Shown here in pieces: positions 5,840-10,660 of a DNA stretch of 10,660 nt. The stretch comes from CAYVCG01 sp964449985 (lineage in GTDB: Bacteria > Bacillota > Clostridia > Lachnospirales > WRAX01). The translations under genes and the position numbers were made by a program. Below the pieces are notes generated by a model that was not told the DNA's origin, ran no database searches, and was given only the letters and a program-made list of their open reading frames with translations. Numbering within the stretch: the first letter of the stretch is position 1; every line of letters begins with the position of its first letter. The stretch lies in contig CAYVCG010000068.1 of assembly GCA_964449985.1 (NCBI GenBank), positions 1 through 10,660 of the forward strand, written 5' to 3'.

Positions 5840-7297
5840 ATGGATAACGGTTTTGAAAAATACAGTTTTGAAAAATATAGTTGTGAAAAATATTTGGAAA
5901 GTATTTCTTTATATATAGATGATGAGTTGTCAAAAGAGCAGTCGGCAAAGCTTGAGCAGCATTTGTCTGAGTGTGACGAATGCCGTGCATTTGCTGCGGA
6001 ACTTAAAGACTTGACAAGCCAGCTTCAAACTGAACAAATAGAATTGCCGGAAGGCTTTCATGAGCGGTTTATGGAAAGGCTAAAAGCTGATATTGATGCC
6101 GGCTCTGAAAATGCAAGCATAATTAAATTCGAAGCGAAACCAGAGAAAAAGCAAAATTCTATATCCAGCATAATTACAAATCAAAGATGGAGAAGCTTTG
6201 CCGCTATGGCAGCGGGATTTGTATTTGTGTTTTTGCTTCTTACCAGCGGTTTATATGCTATTGTCGGCCCCGGTGTTTATAATGATTCCAAGCCACTTGC
6301 GTCGGAAGCAGCGATCGAACAAGCACAAATGCATGTGTTGATGGATGGATCGGGAGAAGAATTTAAACAGCAGGCATTGCCAGGGGATGGCTTTGATACC
6401 GCAGGGTCTGCTGAACCAACAGCAGATGACTCTGGGGTTTATAATAAACGAATAGACCAATCAGCTTACGGGATCGATGTTGCAAACGGTACAGATGCGG
6501 CTTCAATAGAAGCCCTTGATGCAGGAATAGATCCAGTAATAGGTGCGAGCTCTGCTCCTATGGTCAGAATGGCCGAGCCGTTTGATACGGTAGGCGAGGT
6601 TAACATAAGATCCTATAGGTTGGATATTGTTGTTGATGATTTTGATGAAGCTATGAACAACATCGCTCCGATGAACGCTTATATAAGCCAAAGCAATATG
6701 TATCAGGATGGAAACGCGTTAAATGCTTCTATTACTTTTAAAATACCTGAATCGGAATATTATGACACAGTAAACACCTTAAAAACCCTTGGAAAAGTAA
6801 ATAATGAGACAGAAAACGAAATTGTTGTTGCTTATGATGTTGCTGATGCAAAGGCAAGATTGACGGCTCGTGAGCAGGAATATGATAACGTTTTGGCTCT
6901 GCTTTCAAGAGCAGAAAATGTTTCTGATATTCTTACTATAGAAACGCGAATTGATGAACTAATAACAGAAATAGATTCAATAAAAACAGGATTGTTGGGT
7001 TGGTTGGCAAAACAAAGCTACCCGGTTATAGACCTATCCCTGAGCGAAAAGATTAAAGTGACCGCTTTGCCGGAGAATGATCTTCCTCTTTTTGACCGTA
7101 TGAGCGAAAATTTTGTATCATCAGCTAATTCTACTGTATTGTTTTTAGAAGGTGTGGCCGTTTCGCTATCATATTTGATTGTTCCGGCGGCTATTGTTGC
7201 TGTGGCTATTGTGGTTATAAAATCAGTACGAAGATTTAATAAGCGAAGATTTGATAAGCAAAGGTTTGATGATCAAAGGGGTGAGCGCAATGAATAA
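5840..7297 (+). CDS. Membrane anti-sigma factor: zinc-finger anti-sigma domain fused to DUF4349
   Basis: A 485-residue two-pass membrane protein. Residues ~14-65 are a zinc-binding anti-sigma (ZAS) domain with C15, H41, C45 and C48; the C-26-H-3-C-2-C spacing is that of RsrA-type ZAS proteins, so a full zinc quartet seems present. TM1 is at ~120-146. A Ser/Gly/Asp-rich linker leads to a DUF4349 domain (~251-410, from VGEVNIRSYRLDIVVDDF through the predicted coiled coil ARLTAREQEYDNVLALL). TM2 is at ~435-463, then a very basic tail. Both ends should be cytoplasmic and DUF4349 outside. The expected role is to hold the upstream sigma factor and release it on an envelope signal. AAAGGAGG (5823-5830) is 9 bases before ATG 5840; in-frame starts at 5804 (GTG overlapping the sigma stop) and 5831 precede or abut that site. 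Both ends carry 15-bp tandem repeats. The 3' end overlaps the next gene by 8 bp. Confidence 0.9.
   Translation: MDNGFEKYSFEKYSCEKYLESISLYIDDELSKEQSAKLEQHLSECDECRAFAAELKDLTSQLQTEQIELPEGFHERFMERLKADIDAGSENASIIKFEAKPEKKQNSISSIITNQRWRSFAAMAAGFVFVFLLLTSGLYAIVGPGVYNDSKPLASEAAIEQAQMHVLMDGSGEEFKQQALPGDGFDTAGSAEPTADDSGVYNKRIDQSAYGIDVANGTDAASIEALDAGIDPVIGASSAPMVRMAEPFDTVGEVNIRSYRLDIVVDDFDEAMNNIAPMNAYISQSNMYQDGNALNASITFKIPESEYYDTVNTLKTLGKVNNETENEIVVAYDVADAKARLTAREQEYDNVLALLSRAENVSDILTIETRIDELITEIDSIKTGLLGWLAKQSYPVIDLSLSEKIKVTALPENDLPLFDRMSENFVSSANSTVLFLEGVAVSLSYLIVPAAIVAVAIVVIKSVRRFNKRRFDKQRFDDQRGERNE
5851..5895 (+). repeat. 15-bp tandem triplication at the anti-sigma N-terminus (FEKYS x3)
   Basis: Units at 5851-5865, 5866-5880 and 5881-5895 differ at a few bases and encode FEKYS, FEKYS and CEKYL. 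The third unit supplies C15, the first presumed zinc ligand, so the extra copies extend the protein just before the ZAS domain. In-frame unit length allows copy change without frameshift. Confidence 0.85.
7229..7273 (+). repeat. 15-bp tandem triplication at the anti-sigma C-terminus (RRFDK-like x3)
   Basis: Units at 7229-7243, 7244-7258 and 7259-7273 encode RRFNK, RRFDK and QRFDD; a degenerate fourth unit (QRGER, from 7274) holds the Shine-Dalgarno of the next gene. The product is a basic cytoplasmic tail after TM2. Confidence 0.85.
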
Positions 7298-8168
7298 TAA
7301 GACCTGGTTTAGAGTATTGTTGCTAATGCTTATTGCTGTTTTTGCCACGGCTTGCGCATCATCATCTCAAAACAGCTCATATTCTGGCGCTGATGCGAAC
7401 TTTGAAAAATCCATTACCTCTATTATGCCGGAGGATGGCTTTGATGTAGCTGCTGAAATAACGTATGAAGAAAAACGCATAAAGACGGGAAACATTGTTA
7501 TGGAGACCGGCGATTTTAATAATGTCGTTGACAGCATAAAATCTACCGCCATAAACGAGGGGGGATATGTTGAAAGCTATAACTCTTATATATATAATAC
7601 GTCCGGCGGCAAGGATTTAAAATCCGGTGATCTTGTTATACGCATACCATCAGATAGCTTTGCATCCGTTTTGGAACAAATAAAGTCATTAGCAAAGGTT
7701 AAATCCGCATCAGAGTCTGACGAGTCCGCGACGGAAAAATACTATGATATCCAAGCGAGGATGACGACAAAACTAACCGAGGAGGAAAGACTCCTTGCAT
7801 TGCTGGAAAAAGCGGAAAGCATTGAGGATTTAATAAGCCTGGAACAGCGGTTGTCGGAAATTCGTGGTGATATAGAGCTGTTCCAATCCCAGATGAACCA
7901 GATAGACAGGAAATCACAATATGCCACAATTCTTGTGAATTTAATCGAGATTGAAGGCGGCGTAACGATAAACCCTGTTTCTGATGACTTTTTTGAAAAA
8001 ATTGCAAATAGTTTTAAAGCATCTATAAATGCGACCCTTGAATTCTTTGAGAATGCCCTTATCTTCATAGCGGGTATGATTGTTCCTCTGTTTGGAATAT
8101 GCACGGCAGGATTTATTGTTTGGGGTGTTAGTGTATTAATTAGAAAAAGGAAGAATAGAAAGAAATAG
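7290..8168 (+). CDS. DUF4349 lipoprotein with C-terminal membrane helix
   Basis: A 292-residue envelope protein. The N-terminus is a lipoprotein signal peptide: a hydrophobic stretch followed by FATAC, with C22 the predicted lipidated residue (the -3 Ala is slightly off the usual Leu). DUF4349 spans about 60-225: an N-terminal ferredoxin-like part (KRIKTGNIVMETGDFNNVV, LKSGDLVIRIPSDSF) and a coiled-coil hairpin (EEERLLALLEKAESIEDLIS, LEQRLSEIRGDIE), followed by a strand. A membrane helix at ~255-285 ends in a basic tail (RKRKNRKK). The domain is paralogous to that of the preceding anti-sigma protein; the AR-x-T and LLALL-x-x-AE blocks can be aligned by eye. The start ATG at 7290 has GGGG (7278-7281) 8 bases before it and overlaps the anti-sigma gene by 8 bp, implying translational coupling. 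It is likely the extracytoplasmic partner or regulator of the anti-sigma factor; this is inference from context. Confidence 0.9.
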   Translation: MNNKTWFRVLLLMLIAVFATACASSSQNSSYSGADANFEKSITSIMPEDGFDVAAEITYEEKRIKTGNIVMETGDFNNVVDSIKSTAINEGGYVESYNSYIYNTSGGKDLKSGDLVIRIPSDSFASVLEQIKSLAKVKSASESDESATEKYYDIQARMTTKLTEEERLLALLEKAESIEDLISLEQRLSEIRGDIELFQSQMNQIDRKSQYATILVNLIEIEGGVTINPVSDDFFEKIANSFKASINATLEFFENALIFIAGMIVPLFGICTAGFIVWGVSVLIRKRKNRKK

Positions 8169-8183
8169 AAAGAGATGGGTCAT

Positions 8184-8218
8184 AAAAAAACGAGGGCTTC
8201 GGAAGAAGCCCCTCGTTT
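8184..8218. terminator. Bidirectional hairpin terminator after the DUF4349 operon
   Basis: AAACGAGGGCTTC (8188-8200) pairs with GAAGC-C-CCTCGTTT (8205-8218), 13 pairs with one bulged C and a GGAA loop. On the minus strand it ends in seven T (8184-8190 complement), a good terminator for the 8385-9005 gene if transcripts cross the intervening repeat. On the plus strand, 15 bases after the lipoprotein stop, it has only TTT after the stem. Confidence 0.75.
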
Positions 8219-8223
8219 GAGGC

Positions 8224-8340
8224 TGTCGACAATTCATCGGGCAATACGGGCGCGCAATGCGCGCCCTACAGAGATTCCGGTTTACGCTATTTGTAGGGGC
8301 GGCCATTGGCCGTCCGTTAGAAGTTTTATATTTGTCGACA
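8224..8340. repeat. 117-bp palindromic intergenic element (MITE/REP-like)
   Basis: Ends are inverted repeats TGTCGACAATT (8224-8234) and ATTTGTCGACA (8330-8340), matching at 10 of 11. Inside are two 8-bp hairpins with 3-base loops: GGGCGCGC-AAT-GCGCGCCC (8248-8266) and GGGCGGCC-ATT-GGCCGTCC (8297-8315, one G-U). Between them CCCTACA (8264-8270) and TGTAGGG (8292-8298) are inverted copies, so the whole can fold as nested stems. It is far richer in GC than the flanks. GTAGGGGCG-type palindromic repeats are, as I recall, scattered through clostridial genomes; copy number could not be checked here. It has no coding capacity. Confidence 0.7.
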
Positions 8341-8343
8341 TAG

Positions 8344-8372
8344 CAAGGGGCTTCGGAAAAGGCCCCTTGTTT
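8344..8372. terminator. Hairpin between the repeat element and the membrane-protein gene
   Basis: CAAGGGGC (8344-8351) and GCCCCTTG (8362-8369) pair perfectly around a 10-base loop, followed on the plus strand by TTTATT. It closely resembles the hairpin at 8188-8218, sharing the AGGG(G)CTTCGGAA core. It lies 13 bases beyond the stop of the minus-strand gene, but its minus-strand side lacks a T-run. It may be a weak terminator or part of the repeat structure. Confidence 0.5.
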
Positions 8373-8384
8373 ATTGTATAAAAG

Positions 8385-9005
8385 CTACTTTTTAACAGCC
8401 TTTAATATAACAACAACACTTCCTATAATAAGCGCTATAGCAGCAACACTCTTGATGCCCGACAACAGACTGCCAAAGCCGAATGATATCATCAACGATA
8501 TAATAACGAACAAAGCGCCAGTATATAGCGCCCATTTGCCGATAAAACCGCGACCCATAAAAAATGCAGTGAAAAATGCCATACTTACGCAAAGCATAAG
8601 CAAAATACCTTGCATATGGAAAATACCTGTCTCCGAAAGAATCGTATAAACGCCAAACCATAAAAGTATGGAGGCTGGCATAAGCAACCCGGTTTTCTTT
8701 TTAGAATAGTATAGCACGAAGAATATTAATGCAGTTACTATAAAAAAAGTCGCATATGATATATTAAACGCAAATCTATTACTAAATATGCCAGACAAAA
8801 GATCAGACCCGGCATACCACGATAAGTAAATACCGATAATGAGAGCCCAGCTCTTTCTTTTGGTTACGAAAAGAAGAATAAAGGCGATGCCCACTAGAAA
8901 AAACAGCACCGACGAAAAGTTGAACCCAGTGTTTTGCATCATAAGGCATAAACCTATAAGGAAAAGTATAATGCCTATGGCTATTTGATTGGGCTTTGAA
9001 TGCAT
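8385..9005 (-). CDS. Polytopic membrane protein of unknown function (about 8 helices)
   Basis: A 206-residue, almost wholly hydrophobic protein with about eight predicted helices (roughly 7-23, 30-48, 53-68, 80-100, 106-124, 132-152, 159-180 and 183-204) joined by very short loops, and a KK end. No catalytic or transport motif is seen. The first two helices (IGIILFLIGLCLMMQNTGFN, then VGIAFILLFV) weakly recall the repeated Gly-rich hairpins of LiaI/LiaF- or DUF5668-type membrane proteins, but I do not claim membership. ATG at 9005 is preceded on the minus strand by GGGAG with 8 bases spacing; an in-frame GTG at 9014 lies within that site, so the shorter form is preferred. It starts 50 bases after the ligA stop in the same direction and may be co-transcribed with ligA. 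Confidence 0.82.
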   Translation of the reverse strand: MHSKPNQIAIGIILFLIGLCLMMQNTGFNFSSVLFFLVGIAFILLFVTKRKSWALIIGIYLSWYAGSDLLSGIFSNRFAFNISYATFFIVTALIFFVLYYSKKKTGLLMPASILLWFGVYTILSETGIFHMQGILLMLCVSMAFFTAFFMGRGFIGKWALYTGALFVIISLMISFGFGSLLSGIKSVAAIALIIGSVVVILKAVKK

Positions 9006-9055
9006 AACGCTCACTCCCTGTAATTCCGTTTATATAAATATATACTGCTTTTTTT

Positions 9056-10660
9056 TTATTTAGTCTGCGATGGCATTAAAAACCTTTCAATAAACATATC
9101 CTCCGAAATGATAGGTATATTTAATTCGTTTGCTTTTTTATTTTTTGATGATTTTGATAAAATATCGTTATTAATGAGGTATGAAGTTTTTCCTGTAACA
9201 GAAGACGTTACCTTGCCGCCTAAAGACTCGATTTTGTCTGACAGTTCTTTTCTGTTTTTGAAGCTTAAAACATCGCCAGTTATAACAAAACTAAGGCCTT
9301 CAAGACCTTTTCCAGATATGTTTGGGATTATAAAACTCAGCAGGGGGAGAATTTTGTCTAACAGCCCTATATTCTCTTCATTATGGAAATATTTATATAT
9401 AAAATTCGCAATGACGCCGCCAAAGCCCTCTATACTTTCTAAATCATCCGTTTGGGCAGATTTTATTTTTTCTATATCATAATCAAAATGCTTGCACAAC
9501 AGTTTTGCTCCGGCAAGGCCAACCTGGTTTATTCCAAGCGCATAAATAAAATTTGGAAGCTCTATCTGTTTTGCATTTTCTATTGACTGTATTAGTTTAT
9601 TATAAGATTTTTCTCCAAAACCCTCCATTTGCTTTATCTCGCTAGAAAATCTATGCAAATCAAATATATCGGTATAATTGTTCAAAAAATCCTTGTCCAC
9701 AAATTTTTCTATCGTTTGTATGGAAAAACCATCTATATTCATAGCGTCTCTTGAGGAAAAATGGGCTAATGAACGTATAAGCTGGGCTTTGCAGTTAGGG
9801 TTTGTGCAATAAAGCGCTTTCCCTTCTTTTGCTTGTATTATTTCCGTTTCGCCGTTACAAACCGGGCAATTTTTTGGAGGTTCGACAGTTGAGCTTCTTG
9901 TTAGATTATCTGCTATTTGAGGTATTATCATGTTTGCCTTGTAAACCTGAATACGGTCTCCTATGCCAAGCTGCAACGATTCTAATATGCTGACGTTATG
10001 AACGCTTGCTTTTTTAACGGTGGTTCCTTCCAGTTCAACCGGCTCAAATATGGCGATAGGATTAATAAGCCCGGTTCTTGAAGCGTTCCACTCAACACGA
10101 AGAAGTGTCGTTTCGGCTATCTCATCTGCCCATTTAAATGCAATAGAGTCTCGAGGGAACTTTGATGTGGCGCCGAGGGATTCGCTTAAGGCTATACTGT
10201 CGTATGTGAGAACAAGACCGTCTGTCGCTATATCGTTTTTGCTAACGTTGTCAGTAAAAAATTGAACTGCATGGGCAACATTTTTAGAATTGACTTTTTT
10301 GTATTCCACTATATCAAAGCCCAAACTGCGTAGCCATTCAAGAGCGTCTGATTTGAAATCAAATCCATTGCCGCCGGCAACCACGCATGAAAATGCATAA
10401 AATGAAACATTCCTTCTGGCGGCAATCTCGCTGTTTAGTTGGCGCACTGTTCCGCTTGTTAAGTTTCTTGGGTTTTTGTATTTGTCGTCAATAGAGAGCT
10501 GTTCGTTTATCAATTCAAATTCAGAATATGAAATAACAGCTTCGCCCCTAATAATAAGCGTGTCGGATAGATTTTTTATTTTGAGCGGAATATTTTTAAA
10601 TGTTTTGGCATTGTGGGTTATATCCTCGCCGATTTCGCCGTTGCCTCTTGTTATTGCTTG
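9056..10660 (-). CDS. ligA: NAD-dependent DNA ligase, divergent clostridial type (N-terminus outside window)
   Basis: LigA seals nicks in duplex DNA using NAD+ in replication and repair. The reading frame runs open to the window edge (10660); 534 residues are present, and the lysine nucleotidylation motif KxDG and NAD-binding Ia domain would lie upstream. Visible parts in order: the end of the adenylation domain (TRGNGEIGEDITHN, IIRGEAV, NPRNLTSGTVRQL, DGLVLTY, AFKW), the OB fold (SRTGLINPIAIFEPVELEGT, ASVHN), the zinc finger (CPVC with CTNPNC), a helix-hairpin-helix region (MEGFGEKSYNKL, YALGINQVGLAGAKLL), and a C-terminal BRCT domain (FVITGDVLSFKNRKEL, ESLGGKVTSSV). Several motifs depart from the common form: NPRNAAAGSLRQL is NPRNLTSGTVRQL, and DGxVIK is DGLVLT, losing the motif IV lysine. 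The downstream neighbour is the membrane protein 50 bases away. Whether this is the cell's only LigA or a second paralogue cannot be told from the window. Confidence 0.93.
   Translation of the reverse strand, partial: QAITRGNGEIGEDITHNAKTFKNIPLKIKNLSDTLIIRGEAVISYSEFELINEQLSIDDKYKNPRNLTSGTVRQLNSEIAARRNVSFYAFSCVVAGGNGFDFKSDALEWLRSLGFDIVEYKKVNSKNVAHAVQFFTDNVSKNDIATDGLVLTYDSIALSESLGATSKFPRDSIAFKWADEIAETTLLRVEWNASRTGLINPIAIFEPVELEGTTVKKASVHNVSILESLQLGIGDRIQVYKANMIIPQIADNLTRSSTVEPPKNCPVCNGETEIIQAKEGKALYCTNPNCKAQLIRSLAHFSSRDAMNIDGFSIQTIEKFVDKDFLNNYTDIFDLHRFSSEIKQMEGFGEKSYNKLIQSIENAKQIELPNFIYALGINQVGLAGAKLLCKHFDYDIEKIKSAQTDDLESIEGFGGVIANFIYKYFHNEENIGLLDKILPLLSFIIPNISGKGLEGLSFVITGDVLSFKNRKELSDKIESLGGKVTSSVTGKTSYLINNDILSKSSKNKKANELNIPIISEDMFIERFLMPSQTK

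Noticed and set aside
8224..8340. CRISPR array or attachment site
   Set aside because: There is no regular repeat-spacer pattern; the symmetry is inverted and nested, and no integrase or cas gene is near.
8175..8381. Plus-strand reading frame of 68 codons through the palindromic element
   Set aside because: It consists of the hairpins and repeat DNA translated; no ribosome binding site and no protein-like composition.
8374..8649. Plus-strand reading frame opposite the polytopic membrane protein
   Set aside because: Antisense shadow; the minus-strand gene has a good ribosome binding site and clear membrane-helix periodicity.

Overview
The window looks like a draft-genome fragment from a motile, endospore-forming, low-GC member of the Clostridia. 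The grounds are a flagellin gene with a sigma-28-type promoter, a spoIIP sporulation gene, Gram-positive-style ribosome binding sites, AT-rich intergenic DNA and a clostridial-type divergent NAD-dependent DNA ligase. A run of exactly 100 N (3015-3114) is a scaffold-gap convention, so the order of the left and right parts is an assembly inference.

Layout. 1-395 (+) is the 3' end of queG, the epoxyqueuosine reductase of tRNA modification, closed by a terminator at 403-434. 529-642 is a compact flagellin control region: a sigma-28-like promoter, a hairpin with GGA in its loop, and a near-consensus CsrA motif covering the Shine-Dalgarno. 643-2433 (+) is a 596-residue flagellin with a large central insertion, ended by a strong terminator. 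Facing it, 2565-2987 (-) encodes a small protein with a SHOCT-like N-terminus. After the gap come two tandem 13-bp dyads and spoIIP (3292-4584), then a small four-helix membrane protein of the CmpB-like family (4659-5054) and a terminator.

5130-8168 (+) is the most system-like part. A sigma-A-type promoter drives a three-gene operon: an ECF-like sigma factor; a two-pass membrane anti-sigma factor fusing a zinc-binding anti-sigma domain to an extracytoplasmic DUF4349 domain; and a DUF4349 lipoprotein with its own C-terminal membrane helix. The two DUF4349 proteins are adjacent, overlap by 8 bp and share recognisable motifs. The parsimonious reading is an envelope-sensing module in which the lipoprotein and the anti-sigma ectodomain meet outside the membrane and control release of the sigma factor. 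The signal is unknown.

8184-8372 is intergenic DNA with two related GC-rich hairpins bracketing a 117-bp palindromic, MITE/REP-like element. The minus strand then carries a polytopic membrane protein of unknown function (8385-9005) and, 50 bp upstream of it, the body of a divergent ligA (9056 to the window edge) in which the usual motif IV lysine is replaced by threonine.

Smaller oddities include three 15-bp tandem triplications, one in spoIIP and one at each end of the anti-sigma gene.
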